A stretch of DNA of 64,000 bases from Campylobacter concisus (GCF_003048905.1 NZ_PIRO01000002.1:1-64000); one strand, 5' to 3'; counted from the first letter of the stretch, positions 46,360-55,857 are shown. Program-made: numbers and translations. Notes: a model not told the origin generated them from the letters alone.

Positions 46360-47442
46360 ATGGATTTTAAAGGCAGGCAAGAGCTTGTAATAAATTGCGA
46401 AGTTAGCATACTTAAATTAAGAGATAAATTTATCGACGATGGTATCAAATTTTGTAGACAGCTAACATTTATCGTACCGCACGATCAGGTAAAAATTTGT
46501 CTTGAAAACATCTTTGATACACTGCTTATTCAAAAGCCAAATGCTACGCAGCTACAAGATGATTTAAATAATCTAATACCAAAATCAAACGCAAGAGACG
46601 AATTAATAAATTTCCTACTTTTAAATTTGACTTTAAATTTTAGTCACTCTTGCGACAATAGCACCTTCGTAGGTTATTTCGTAAATGCCGTTTCAAGAAT
46701 CAAAGAAATTTTATGTGGTGCCAAAGACCAGCAAGAAACAAATGTAAAAGACATGATTGAAACCGGAACATTTTTTTATGAAGATCCGATCAATACTTTC
46801 ACTCGCATGAAAAAAGCCAAGGTAAGGCCAGAGCTTTTAAATTTATATGATGGACTAAATATAAAATATGAGGCTGAAATTTTAGAAGTTAAGGAAGATA
46901 GTGTCGTTTTTCGCGTGGATATGATGCAAATTTTAGCCATGAAGCAAGACGGCAAAGGTTTTATTTTGCCAAATAGCTTTTTCTCAAAGCCATTATGTGC
47001 TGATATTGTTAATTACAATATAGTCAATAAAGGTGTCACTCTTTCAAATTTCTTACGAAATACAACGATGTACGCATATAAAAGAAAATTCCAACGTATC
47101 TTGCCAAATCGTTTCACCAAAACTATTATCAAAGGCAAGCAAGATAAGATCGAAGGTAGCCTTTATGATGTTTCTGAAGGCGGCATAAGCGTATTAAGCC
47201 CACAAACTACAAATTTTCAGGATGGAGAAGAACTAGAAGCGACCTTTGAAATCTTAATCGCACCAGATAAAGTAAAAAATGTGACTTTAAAGCTAAGACT
47301 TGTTACAGAGCTGGCATATAAAGGCTACATAAGATACTGCATGAAGCTTATCGATGATGATGAAACGATAAAAGATTTTACACAAAAGCGCATAAAAGAG
47401 ACACTTGATGAGCTTCGCTCACGTATAAATTTATACGAATAA
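46360..47442 (+). CDS. PilZ domain protein
   Basis: 360 residues. The C-terminal part from about 240 is a PilZ-like cyclic-di-GMP receptor domain: RILPNRFTKTIIKGKQDKIEGSLYDVSEGGISVL, close to the RxxxR...(D/N)xSxxG signature, though the arginine pair is imperfect. The N-terminal 230 residues are alpha-rich and unknown, with HSCDNSTFVGYFVNAVSRIKE near 100. No signal peptide. It lies 8 bp before the HerA-type ATPase gene, so the two are co-transcribed. Nucleotide binding is likely but not certain. Confidence 0.72.
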   Translation: MDFKGRQELVINCEVSILKLRDKFIDDGIKFCRQLTFIVPHDQVKICLENIFDTLLIQKPNATQLQDDLNNLIPKSNARDELINFLLLNLTLNFSHSCDNSTFVGYFVNAVSRIKEILCGAKDQQETNVKDMIETGTFFYEDPINTFTRMKKAKVRPELLNLYDGLNIKYEAEILEVKEDSVVFRVDMMQILAMKQDGKGFILPNSFFSKPLCADIVNYNIVNKGVTLSNFLRNTTMYAYKRKFQRILPNRFTKTIIKGKQDKIEGSLYDVSEGGISVLSPQTTNFQDGEELEATFEILIAPDKVKNVTLKLRLVTELAYKGYIRYCMKLIDDDETIKDFTQKRIKETLDELRSRINLYE

Positions 47443-47450
47443 GGCAGCTA

Positions 47451-49739
47451 GTGAAAACAATACAAGAAAATTTAAAACTTTTTTATATCGGACTAAAAGA
47501 CAAAGAGCCATTTTTTTATAAAAACAAGGATCTAACCACCCACGCAGCCATCATCGGTATGACAGGTAGTGGCAAAACAGGCCTTGGTATCACACTTTTA
47601 GAAGAGGCCTGCATAGATAATATCCCTTCTATCATCATCGATCCAAAAGGCGATATCACAAATTTAGCTCTCACTTTTCCGCAGATGAGGCCGGAGGATT
47701 TTTTACCATACATAGATGAAGCAGAAGCAGCTAATAAAGGTCAAAGCGTAGAGGAATTTGCCGCTGCTCAAGCCGAGTTTTGGAAAAACGGCATAGAGTC
47801 GAGCTTTCAAGATCTTGAGCGAGTAAAAATTTTAAAAGAGAGCGCTAGCTTTAACATCTACACACCAAAAAGCTCAGCTGGCATAGGCGTAGCGCTACTT
47901 AGTGACTTTGCCTGCCCAAATATCACTGATGAAGAAATTTTTAGCAACTATATAAATTCGCTTGCAGCCTCGGTATTATCTCTTGTAGGTATAAATTCCG
48001 AGGACATGAACTCAAAAGAACAGCTTCTCATCTCAACCATATTTGATACTAAATTTAAGGAGCAAAAAGATGTCAGCATCGAAGAGCTCATAAATTTCAT
48101 CGCAAATCCGCCTTTTAAAAAGATAGGCGTTTTTGATGTCGATACCTTCTATCCAAGCAGTGAGCGCCTAAAGCTTGCCATGAAGATAAACGCTCTCATC
48201 GCAAGCCCAAGCTTTAAAGGCTGGACTCAAGGCGTTAGACTTGAAATTTCAAAGATGCTATTTGACGAAAACGGCAAAGCAAAGTGCAATATCTTTACAA
48301 TCTCGCATCTAAATGACGCCGAGAGGATGTTTTTTGTCACCCTTTTACTAAACGAGATCATCGCGTGGATGCGCGGCACTGAGGGCACAAGCTCACTTAG
48401 AGCGATCCTTTATATGGATGAAATTTTTGGCTTTTTTCCGCCAAATGCAAATCCGCCATCAAAAATGCCTATGCTCACACTTTTAAAGCAAGCTCGTGCA
48501 TTTGGTCTTGGCTGCGTATTAAGCACGCAAAACCCAGTAGATCTTGACTATAAAGGTCTAAGCAACATCGGCACTTGGTTCATAGGCCGCCTCCAAACAG
48601 CGCAGGATAAAGCCCGCGTGATCGACGGCCTAAGCGGTATCTCTGGCTCAAGCTTAGACAAAGCCTCGCTTGAAAATCTCATATCAAATTTAGCTAAGAG
48701 AAATTTCTTAGTTAAAAATATAAACGAAGATGGCTTAAACGTCATCTCCACGCGCTGGGCACTTAGCTATCTAAAAGGCCCACTTAGCCGCGAACAAATT
48801 TCAAATTTGATGAAAAAGCAAAAAGAAAATTTAAGCACTCAAAGCATAGATAAAAGTGAGATGAAATTTAGCATAAAGCCCATAATCTCAAATGAAATTA
48901 CGCAACTTTGTACTAATTCAAAAACCCTTACACCAAACCTACTTGCAAGTGCGAAGGTGAGAATTTATGACACCAAAAAAGGCATCGATAGCGTTTATGA
49001 AGTAAGCTATCTTTATGAACTAAATGAAAATGATAATGAGCCAAACTGGGATGAGGCTAGCGAAGGCATGCACGTTGATGCAAGCGAAAATGAGCCAAGC
49101 GGTGCAAGCTTTGCAGCCGTGCCAAATTTTATTTTAAAAGCTAAAAATTTTGACAATATCCAAAAAGATTTTAAAGAGTATCTGTATAGAAATTTTAAAT
49201 TTAACACCTTTGAGGCATTGGGAATTTATTCAAAAAACAATGAAACAAAGGAGCAGTTTTATATCAGGCTTCAAGATAGGTGTAATGAAATTTTAGAAGA
49301 ACAAACCGCAAAACTCACAGCAAAATTTGAAAAAGAGCGAAAAAGCTTACAAGACAAGCTAAACAAGGCTCTAGCAAAGCTTGATAAAGAGCAAAAAGAG
49401 ATGACCACAAGTGGGCTTGATGCTGCCATAAATATAGGCGCTAGCATACTGGGAGCGATATTTGGTAACAAACTTTTATCTCGTCAAAATGCGGATAAAA
49501 TCGCATCGAGTGCAAGAAGCGCAAATAGAGTCTTAAAAGAAAGAAGTGATGTAAAACTTAGCGAGCAAAGCGTAAATGATATAAATTTAGCCATAAGCGA
49601 ACTTGAAGAGAAATTTGCACAAGAGTGCGATGCGTTAAAAGAAGCAAATGATGTTAAAAACATCACGATAAACGAAACGCAAATTTCACCAAAGAAAAGC
49701 GATATCTATGACGAGAAAGTCGTACTTTTGTGGAGATGA
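47451..49739 (+). CDS. HerA/DUF87-type P-loop ATPase
   Basis: 762 residues from a GTG start. Walker A is GMTGSGKTGLGI at about 36-47, followed by PSIIIDPKGDITNLALTFP; Walker B is RAILYMDEIFGFFPP near 320, then LLKQARAFGLGCVLSTQNPVDLDYKGLSNIGTWFIGRL, the sensor/arginine region of HerA-FtsK-type DNA motors. Residues 600-760 are coiled coil, with an insertion AINIGASILGAIFGN that is glycine-rich and could touch a membrane. Similar stand-alone ATPases are common and poorly understood. Forms a two-gene unit with the PilZ gene. Confidence 0.8.
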   Translation: MKTIQENLKLFYIGLKDKEPFFYKNKDLTTHAAIIGMTGSGKTGLGITLLEEACIDNIPSIIIDPKGDITNLALTFPQMRPEDFLPYIDEAEAANKGQSVEEFAAAQAEFWKNGIESSFQDLERVKILKESASFNIYTPKSSAGIGVALLSDFACPNITDEEIFSNYINSLAASVLSLVGINSEDMNSKEQLLISTIFDTKFKEQKDVSIEELINFIANPPFKKIGVFDVDTFYPSSERLKLAMKINALIASPSFKGWTQGVRLEISKMLFDENGKAKCNIFTISHLNDAERMFFVTLLLNEIIAWMRGTEGTSSLRAILYMDEIFGFFPPNANPPSKMPMLTLLKQARAFGLGCVLSTQNPVDLDYKGLSNIGTWFIGRLQTAQDKARVIDGLSGISGSSLDKASLENLISNLAKRNFLVKNINEDGLNVISTRWALSYLKGPLSREQISNLMKKQKENLSTQSIDKSEMKFSIKPIISNEITQLCTNSKTLTPNLLASAKVRIYDTKKGIDSVYEVSYLYELNENDNEPNWDEASEGMHVDASENEPSGASFAAVPNFILKAKNFDNIQKDFKEYLYRNFKFNTFEALGIYSKNNETKEQFYIRLQDRCNEILEEQTAKLTAKFEKERKSLQDKLNKALAKLDKEQKEMTTSGLDAAINIGASILGAIFGNKLLSRQNADKIASSARSANRVLKERSDVKLSEQSVNDINLAISELEEKFAQECDALKEANDVKNITINETQISPKKSDIYDEKVVLLWR

Positions 49740-49797
49740 TTTATAAAATAATTAGTATTTTTTTACTATCATTTCTGTTAAATTTAAAAGGTAAAAT

Positions 49798-50409
49798 ATG
49801 CAAAATTTAATACTTTATGCCGTTAGTTATTTACTTGGAAGCATTCCATCTGGTCTCATTCTTGCAAAAATTTTTGGGCATGTTGATATAAAAAATGAAG
49901 GTAGCAAGAGTATCGGTGCAACAAATGTTTTAAGAGTTTTAAAACAAAAAGATCCAAAATTAGCCAAGAAACTAGCCATTTTAACGATAGTTTGTGATGT
50001 TTTAAAGGGCGTTTTACCACTCATGGTCGCCTCTTCTCTTGGTGCAAGCCAAAGCGTGCTTTGGACTATGGCGGTTTTAAGCGTGGCTGGACATTGTTTT
50101 TCAATATTCTTAGGCTTTCAAGGTGGCAAAGGAGTCGCAACTGGAGCTGGAGTGATCGCATTTTTCTTACCAGTTGAGATCATAATCGCTCTTGTCGTTT
50201 GGTTTTTGATCGGTAAATTTTTAAAAATTAGCTCTCTTGCTTCACTTTGTGCGTTGATAGCTCTCATAGCATCAAGCTTTATAATCCATCCGGAGTTAGA
50301 TGAAATCTATACACACGCTCCGATACTAATCATCGCATTTTTGGTGGTTTATAAACATATACCAAATATCGTTCGTTTAATATCCGGTAAAGAGAAAAAA
50401 GTCGTATGA
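49798..50409 (+). CDS. plsY: Acyl-phosphate--glycerol-3-phosphate acyltransferase PlsY
   Basis: Inner-membrane enzyme that acylates glycerol 3-phosphate using the acyl-phosphate made by PlsX. 203 residues, five or so membrane segments, and the three family motifs: YLLGSIPSGLI, KSIGATNVLR (GS.G..N) and GHCFSIFLGFQGGKGVATG. Overlaps folB by 4 bp (ATGA), the same pairing as in other campylobacters. Confidence 0.95.
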   Translation: MQNLILYAVSYLLGSIPSGLILAKIFGHVDIKNEGSKSIGATNVLRVLKQKDPKLAKKLAILTIVCDVLKGVLPLMVASSLGASQSVLWTMAVLSVAGHCFSIFLGFQGGKGVATGAGVIAFFLPVEIIIALVVWFLIGKFLKISSLASLCALIALIASSFIIHPELDEIYTHAPILIIAFLVVYKHIPNIVRLISGKEKKVV

Positions 50410-50732
50410 AAAGCGAGATGACGACGATCATTAAAGATTACAAATTTGAAACGATCATCGGAATGCTTGATTTTGAGCGAGTCGCTAAGCAAGAGGTGAA
50501 AATAAATCTAGAAATTTGCTCAACTAGTTTTATTGATTATGTTTTAATTATTGACTTTGTTAAAAATTTTTATAATGAAAGACAGTTTCAAAGCGTTGAA
50601 GAGTCGCTTGAAGAAACTAGCAAAGCATTAAAAGAGAAATTTAGCTCACTAACTAGCCTTAAAATGGAAATTTTAAAAACTGAAATTTTACCAAATGCGG
50701 TTGTTGGAGCAAAAATAAACACTATTTTTTAA
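50406..50732 (+). CDS. folB: Dihydroneopterin aldolase-like protein
   Basis: 108 residues. The start is KDYKFETIIGMLDFERVAKQEVKINLEI, matching the FolB opening with the I-G...R...Q pattern, and EETSKALKEKFSSLTSLKMEILKTEILPNAV the end. FolB cleaves dihydroneopterin in folate synthesis. It is a little shorter than most, and the sequence between is weakly conserved, so activity is inferred. Translationally coupled to plsY. Confidence 0.82.
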   Translation: MKSEMTTIIKDYKFETIIGMLDFERVAKQEVKINLEICSTSFIDYVLIIDFVKNFYNERQFQSVEESLEETSKALKEKFSSLTSLKMEILKTEILPNAVVGAKINTIF

Positions 50733-50772
50733 AAATTTATTAAACTATCTTGAAATATTGCTTAATTTATGA

Positions 50773-50778
50773 TACAAT
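50773..50778 (+). promoter_or_regulatory. -10 box for the cosR-like regulator
   Basis: TATGATACAATCG contains TACAAT 31 bp upstream of the ATG at 50809. Confidence 0.45.
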
Positions 50779-50808
50779 CGCCCATAAATTTTAGTTTAAG
50801 GAAGCAAA

Positions 50809-51480
50809 ATGCGTATTTTAATAGTTGAAGATGAAGTGACGCTAAATAAGACGATTGCTGAGGGCTTGCAAGAGTTTGGCTATCAAACTGATAGCTCTGA
50901 AAATTTTAAAGATGCCGAGTACTATATAGGCATCAGAAACTACGATCTAGTTTTGACTGATTGGATGCTCCAAGATGGCGATGGCATAGATCTTATAAAC
51001 ATCATCAAACATAAATCTCCACGCACTTCAGTTGTAGTTCTTTCTGCAAAAGATGACAAAGAAAGCGAAATAAAAGCACTTAGAGCTGGTGCTGATGACT
51101 ATATCAAAAAACCATTTGATTTTGACATCTTAGTAGCTAGACTTGAAGCTAGACTACGCTTTGGCGGCACAAATATTATAAAAATTGATGAGCTCATCAT
51201 CAATCCAGATGAGGAAAAAATCACATATTTGGGTCGTGATATTGAGCTTAAGGGCAAGCCTTTTGAAGTCTTAACTCACCTTGCAAGACACTCAGATCAG
51301 ATCGTATCTAAAGAGCAACTACTTGATGCTATCTGGGAAGAGCCAGAGCTTGTAACTCCAAACGTCATTGAAGTCGCTATCAACCAAATCCGCCAAAAAA
51401 TGGACAAACCACTAAATATTTCAACAATTGAAACTGTTAGAAGACGCGGATATAGATTTTGTTTTCCAAAAAAAGCCTAA
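50809..51480 (+). CDS. cosR: OmpR-family response regulator, CosR-like
   Basis: 223 residues: receiver domain (1-118) and winged-helix DNA-binding domain (about 125-220). The sequence closely follows the essential oxidative-stress regulator CosR of C. jejuni (DAEYYIGIRNYDLVLTDWML, IRQKMDKPLNISTIETVRRRG). Here the acidic pair E7-D8 and the phospho-acceptor position D51 (LTDWM) are intact, with K103-type switch Lys in DDYIKKPFDF. CosR of C. jejuni is reported to have Asn at 51 and no partner kinase. A histidine kinase gene follows directly, overlapping by 22 bp from its TTG. folB-plsY lie upstream, as folB does near cosR in C. jejuni. Confidence 0.85.
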   Translation: MRILIVEDEVTLNKTIAEGLQEFGYQTDSSENFKDAEYYIGIRNYDLVLTDWMLQDGDGIDLINIIKHKSPRTSVVVLSAKDDKESEIKALRAGADDYIKKPFDFDILVARLEARLRFGGTNIIKIDELIINPDEEKITYLGRDIELKGKPFEVLTHLARHSDQIVSKEQLLDAIWEEPELVTPNVIEVAINQIRQKMDKPLNISTIETVRRRGYRFCFPKKA

Positions 51481-52736
51481 GGAATAGATTTATACTACAA
51501 TTAGCATCTGGTGCTATGATGCTAATTGTAGTTATTTCGGTAATGCTTTATCACTATATAAGGGTTACCGTTTTTCAAAGTGTAGTTAATGAGCTAAACT
51601 ATCAAGCCGAAGCTTATAAAAAAAATCCTCAGAATTTCAATCCTTTAAATTCAAAAACATTTACGATAGAAAATCCAAATAAAACTCTAGCAACGATAAA
51701 AACAGACGAGCCACAAGATAAAGAAACATATATCGTAACGCAAAAATCAAAGGATCAAAGTAAAACCTTTTTAATAACGAAACTTGATGAAAGCAGTTAT
51801 TTAAGCCTAGAAAAAGATACTACACTTCAAGCTCATATAGTAGAAGAAATTTTTATAGATATTATAATCGTAAATGTGTCAGCGATACTTTTGGTGCTTT
51901 TTTATGCACTATTTTTATCAAGGATGCTTTTAATACCTATAAAAATTTTGAGTCACAAGCTTACAAATTTAGACGAAAAATTTCTTCATGAGATCGATAT
52001 AAAAAGTCTACCAGATGAGTTTTTACCACTTGGGCAGAGCATAAATAGGCTAATCTCTCGAATCCAAACATTTGTCTTATATCAAAAAGAACTTTTTGTA
52101 GGCGTAGCACATGAGCTAAAAACACCGCTGGCTGTAATGAAAACAAAAAATGAAGTTACGCTTTTAAAGCCACGCGAGAGTGAAAAATATATCGAGGCTC
52201 TAAAATCAAATAATGAAGCTATAAACGGCATGAACGCGATGATAAGTTCTGTGCTTGAGATCGGTCGCCAAGAGGGAGCTCAGTTTGAAGAGCCAGTAAA
52301 TACCGATGTCATAGGATTTTTAAAAAAACTTGCAAAAAACTATGAGATACTTGCGAAAAATGATGAAAAGAATATAAAACTAGACCTAAAACCAGAAATT
52401 TTAAATCTAAAAATACAAACTAGCTTACTAACACACATTGTGCAAAATTTTGTTCAAAATGCCATTAAATTTTCACCAAAAAATAGCACCATTAAGATTA
52501 GCTCTAAGCTTATAAAAAATAAATTTATCATCGAAGTAATAGATGAAGGAATAGGCATAGATGAGAGCAAAGATTTGTTTGCTCCATTTAAAAGATACGG
52601 CAACAAAGGTGGTGCTGGGCTTGGGTTGTTTCTAGCTAAAGGTGCGGCGCAGGCTCTTGGTGGCGAAGTAGATATTAAAAATAGAAACGATAGAAGCGGT
52701 GCAGTCGCAAGCCTAGTTTTAAATATAAAAGGATAA
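51459..52736 (+). CDS. Sensor histidine kinase next to the CosR-like regulator
   Basis: 425 residues from a TTG inside the end of the regulator gene; the start is uncertain, since the first membrane helix (FILQLASGAMMLIVVISVMLY) begins at once and an ATG lies 57 bp further in. Layout: membrane helix 1, periplasmic domain of about 100 residues, membrane helix 2 (IIIVNVSAILLVLFYALFL), HAMP-like linker, H-box AHELKTPLAVMKTKNE, N-box HIVQNFVQNAIKFSPK and G-boxes DEGIGID and GGAGLGLFLAKG. A complete kinase. By position it should phosphorylate the regulator at 50809. Stop is 2 bp before ppx. Confidence 0.9.
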   Translation: MFSKKSLRNRFILQLASGAMMLIVVISVMLYHYIRVTVFQSVVNELNYQAEAYKKNPQNFNPLNSKTFTIENPNKTLATIKTDEPQDKETYIVTQKSKDQSKTFLITKLDESSYLSLEKDTTLQAHIVEEIFIDIIIVNVSAILLVLFYALFLSRMLLIPIKILSHKLTNLDEKFLHEIDIKSLPDEFLPLGQSINRLISRIQTFVLYQKELFVGVAHELKTPLAVMKTKNEVTLLKPRESEKYIEALKSNNEAINGMNAMISSVLEIGRQEGAQFEEPVNTDVIGFLKKLAKNYEILAKNDEKNIKLDLKPEILNLKIQTSLLTHIVQNFVQNAIKFSPKNSTIKISSKLIKNKFIIEVIDEGIGIDESKDLFAPFKRYGNKGGAGLGLFLAKGAAQALGGEVDIKNRNDRSGAVASLVLNIKG

Positions 52737-52738
52737 AA

Positions 52739-54187
52739 ATGGCAAAGAGAACCGCAGTAATCGACCTTGGCTCAAATTCTATGCGAATGGCGATATTTGA
52801 AAGAACGTCGCGCTTAGCGTTTTTTATACTAGCTGAATATAAAACAAAAGTGCGTCTAGGCGAAGGTGGATATGGCTCAAACAATGAAATATCCGAAAGC
52901 TCAATGGAAAAAGCGCTAAAGGCTTTTAGCGAATTTTCCAATATCATAAAAAGCTACAAATGCAATAAAGTCTTATGCGTTGGTACTTCAGCGCTTAGGG
53001 ACGCTCCAAACGCAAATGTTTTGATCTCTCTTTTAAGAAAAAAGCTTGGTATAAATTTAAAAGTCATAGATGGCAAAGAAGAGGCTACTTTTGGTGCAAT
53101 CGCAGCCAAAAATTTACTCCATAACATCGATGAATGCGTCACTATCGATATCGGTGGCGGATCAACTGAACTTGCCAGAATAAGCAAAGGCAAAATAATA
53201 GATACGCTCTCGCTTGATATTGGTACGGTTAGGTTAAAAGAGCTTTTTTTTGATAAAAAAAACTTAAATAAATTGCCAAAATTTTTAGAACAAGTTACAA
53301 AACAGATAGATGAGCGATTTAAATGCCAAAATATAATCGCTATTGGAGGCTCTCTTAGAGCGATATCATCTGCCATAATGAGCAAGAATTTATATCCGCT
53401 CTCATCACTGCATGGCTTTTGCTATAAGCTTAGCGACGAGCAAGCCTATATCGAGAGTATCGCAAATATTAGCGTGCTTGAACTAAATAAATTTCCTATT
53501 AAAAAAGACAGATACGACACCATTAGAGAGGGTGCACATATCTTTTTGGCCCTCGCCAAAGCTCTAAATGCCAAAAATATTATAACAAGTGGGGTTGGCG
53601 TAAGAGAGGGAGTATTCTTAAAAGATTTTTTACGCCCTAGCCTTAAATTTCCGCAAAATTTTAATCCAAGTATCAAAAGTTTGCAAGATCGTTTTATATT
53701 ATCATGCAATAAATCGGTCACAAGATATGCAAAAGATATATTTATGGTATTAAAAAAGCTTCACGGTCTAAGTGATAACTATCTTGAAGCGCTTTTAGTT
53801 GCTGCAAAACTTCACAATGTCGGTCAAGAGATTGGCTTTTATGGCGATCATAAAAACTCAGCCTATATAGTCTTAAATGCCTTAAATTATGGCTTTTCGC
53901 ATGAACAAAAAGCATTGATTGCAGTAGTAATTGGCACAAACGGAAAGAAAAATATATATGAATTTGAGCGATATAAAAATTTACTTCCAAAAGCCGAGTG
54001 TATAAGGTGGCTAAGTTTTATACTCTCACTAGCAAAGGCACTTGATCTAACCTGTGAAAGGCCAAATCTAAACTTCGAATTTAGTGGGCATACGCTGAAA
54101 ATAGAAGGTGCAAAAGAATTTGCTATGGCAAAAGAAGAGATAAAAAAGATCACAAAACCTGAAATTTTTGCTATTTCGTTTGTATAA
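52739..54187 (+). CDS. ppx: Ppx/GppA family exopolyphosphatase/guanosine pentaphosphatase
   Basis: 482 residues. Phosphate-1 loop AVIDLGSNSMRMAIFER at the start, VGTSALRDAPN near 83, IDGKEEATFGAI, phosphate-2 TIDIGGGSTELARI near 138 and IAIGGSLRAIS. From about 330 an HD-type helical domain (LHNVGQEIGFYGDHK) follows, as in the longer Ppx/GppA enzymes. It breaks down polyphosphate or converts pppGpp to ppGpp; which one cannot be told from sequence. Starts 2 bp after the kinase gene. Confidence 0.9.
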   Translation: MAKRTAVIDLGSNSMRMAIFERTSRLAFFILAEYKTKVRLGEGGYGSNNEISESSMEKALKAFSEFSNIIKSYKCNKVLCVGTSALRDAPNANVLISLLRKKLGINLKVIDGKEEATFGAIAAKNLLHNIDECVTIDIGGGSTELARISKGKIIDTLSLDIGTVRLKELFFDKKNLNKLPKFLEQVTKQIDERFKCQNIIAIGGSLRAISSAIMSKNLYPLSSLHGFCYKLSDEQAYIESIANISVLELNKFPIKKDRYDTIREGAHIFLALAKALNAKNIITSGVGVREGVFLKDFLRPSLKFPQNFNPSIKSLQDRFILSCNKSVTRYAKDIFMVLKKLHGLSDNYLEALLVAAKLHNVGQEIGFYGDHKNSAYIVLNALNYGFSHEQKALIAVVIGTNGKKNIYEFERYKNLLPKAECIRWLSFILSLAKALDLTCERPNLNFEFSGHTLKIEGAKEFAMAKEEIKKITKPEIFAISFV

Positions 54188-54228
54188 ATTTTGAAACTAG
54201 CTTTAACGCATAAAAATTTAAATTGGAT

Positions 54229-54259
54229 GAGAATTTTAGCTAAAACTACTAAAATTCTC
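54229..54259. terminator. Bidirectional hairpin between ppx and fliO
   Basis: GAGAATTTTAG and CTAAAATTCTC form a perfect 11-bp stem with a 9-base loop, at the convergent ends of ppx and fliO. It overlaps the fliO stop codon. Confidence 0.6.
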
Positions 54260-55127
54260 CGCTCATTTTATCTTTATAGTTACTTAAACTATTTTTTCGC
54301 TCTTCTAAAAATGAGCTTAGTTTTTTCTTGTTCTCTTCGAAAAATATAGCAAAATCTTGCTCATTTTGTATCTTGTCTTCACCAAAGCTATCAAGCATTA
54401 CATTTGAGCTACCAACTATCACTAAATAACGTCTATTTTCATAGCTTAATAGCATTAGTTTATTAGTGCGATCAAGATACTTTTCATATATTATATTGAC
54501 GTTACTATTTTGATTTTTAAGTAGCCAGTTCATTGATTTTGTATCATTTTGAGACTGATTTCTAGGTGTTTTAAATCCACTAAAGTCGCTACTCTTTGAA
54601 GTAATATATCTTTTAAATACATATAAAAATACAAGAAGCGCAATAAGCACACTTAAGACTATAAAATACCTTGAGTCTATATTCAACATAGGCTCTTCAT
54701 CTATCTTTGGAGTGCTAGGGCTCTCTATTTTTGCACTAGCTTGAGGCATATTTTGTATTTGAGGTTTTGTATTTTTTAAAGTTACACGAATGCGGAGCCC
54801 AAAACTATCAGTCGTCTTTGAAGCATTTACGATAATAGCATCATTTGAGCGCAAATTTAAGACAAGCGAGTTTTGCTTTGGCTCTATCTCAAGCTCTTGA
54901 ATAATCTTTGAGTTTATATCTTTGCTGGCACTTTGATCGTAATTTAGCGAATTTAATATCAAAGATGTTGTGTCTTTTTCGCGCTTTTGAAAGATATTTC
55001 CTTCATAAGGTGCATCAAAGCTAAGCATAATATCGACTCTATCAGTACGTTCATAGATATTGTAAGTTAATAGGTTTGAAGCTAAAATTTGAGTTGCAAA
55101 AAGTAAGAAAAATAGTATAAATTTCAT
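54249..55127 (-). CDS. fliO: Flagellar biosynthesis protein FliO-like
   Basis: 292 residues: a signal peptide (MKFILFFLLFATQILA), a periplasmic beta-rich domain (about 17-150), one membrane helix (FIVLSVLIALLVFLYVFKRYI) and a cytoplasmic part containing NKLMLLSYENRRYLVIVGSSNVMLD, which is the FliO-type core. FliO helps assemble the FliP-Q-R export gate. Campylobacter FliO has such an enlarged periplasmic part. Starts overlapping the fliN stop by 4 bp (ATGA), the usual fliN-fliO order. The family link is weak in sequence and rests partly on position. Confidence 0.78.
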   Translation of the reverse strand: MKFILFFLLFATQILASNLLTYNIYERTDRVDIMLSFDAPYEGNIFQKREKDTTSLILNSLNYDQSASKDINSKIIQELEIEPKQNSLVLNLRSNDAIIVNASKTTDSFGLRIRVTLKNTKPQIQNMPQASAKIESPSTPKIDEEPMLNIDSRYFIVLSVLIALLVFLYVFKRYITSKSSDFSGFKTPRNQSQNDTKSMNWLLKNQNSNVNIIYEKYLDRTNKLMLLSYENRRYLVIVGSSNVMLDSFGEDKIQNEQDFAIFFEENKKKLSSFLEERKNSLSNYKDKMSGEF

Positions 55128-55441
55128 AAAAGTTCTTTTTTGAAGTACTGAATAACTGACTTTGAATCCAAAATTTCATTTATCCTGATGGCTAAATTTT
55201 TCTCATAAACCATTACTTCGCCTTTTCCAAAAATTCTATTATTTATATATAGCTCCACACTCTCACCAGCTGGCTTTTCAAGGTCTATGACTGAGCCAGC
55301 TTCAAATTTCAAAAGCTCATTTATACTAACCGTGGTAGTTCCTAGCTCAGCTATAAAATCAACACTTATATCCATAAGCTCATCATAGCTCTTAAAAAGC
55401 CCTAACTGCTCTAGTGTCTCTATCGCACTCTCGTCGTTCAT
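55124..55441 (-). CDS. fliN: Flagellar motor switch protein FliN
   Basis: 105 residues forming one SpoA/FliN domain: LMDISVDFIAELGTTTVSINELLKFEAGSVIDLEKPAGESVELYINN, then FGKGEVMVYEKNLAIRINEIL. FliN builds the C-ring of the flagellar motor, which sets rotation direction and helps export. Overlaps both neighbours by 4 bp. Matches the place of fliN (Cj0351) in C. jejuni. Confidence 0.93.
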   Translation of the reverse strand: MNDESAIETLEQLGLFKSYDELMDISVDFIAELGTTTVSINELLKFEAGSVIDLEKPAGESVELYINNRIFGKGEVMVYEKNLAIRINEILDSKSVIQYFKKELL

Positions 55442-55857
55442 TGTATGTCGTAGCCTATTTGAAATGTTCTATTTTTTATTTTATATACAAATTTCTCTTT
55501 TAGCTTTATGCCAAAATTTTCAACTTCGCCTAAAAATTCAGGCGTTCCTAGTTTGTACGCATTTGGCTCTTTTTCGTTTAGTAAATTTTTAGCTTTGCCA
55601 ATGATCTGATTTGCTATCTCTTTACAAAGATCGTCTAGATCACCACCATCAACATCTTCGTGACCAAAAAAGGCATTCATGAAAATTTTTAAAGTATCTT
55701 TTTTAAAAAATAGGTAAAAATGATACTCGCTTTTGCCCTTATAGACTGGTATGCTAGCTCCGTAAAATCCTTTGCCTAGACTCTTACCAAACTCTAAATC
55801 TAGCCCTAAAGTATCCTTGCAAAGATAGCTTGTAGCTTCATCTATAACTTTTCTCAT
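55438..55857 (-). CDS. CheX/FliN-associated small protein
   Basis: 139 residues. ASIPVYKGKSEYHFYLFFKKDTLKIF, HEDVDGGDLDDLCKEIANQIIGKAKNLL resembles the E..N...G...... signature of CheC/CheX/FliY-type phosphatases (E and N in DLCKEIANQIIG). The position directly upstream of fliN suggests a role in motor switching. C. jejuni has a similar gene (Cj0350) at the same place. Whether it has phosphatase activity is unclear. Own promoter likely. Confidence 0.65.
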   Translation of the reverse strand: MRKVIDEATSYLCKDTLGLDLEFGKSLGKGFYGASIPVYKGKSEYHFYLFFKKDTLKIFMNAFFGHEDVDGGDLDDLCKEIANQIIGKAKNLLNEKEPNAYKLGTPEFLGEVENFGIKLKEKFVYKIKNRTFQIGYDIQ

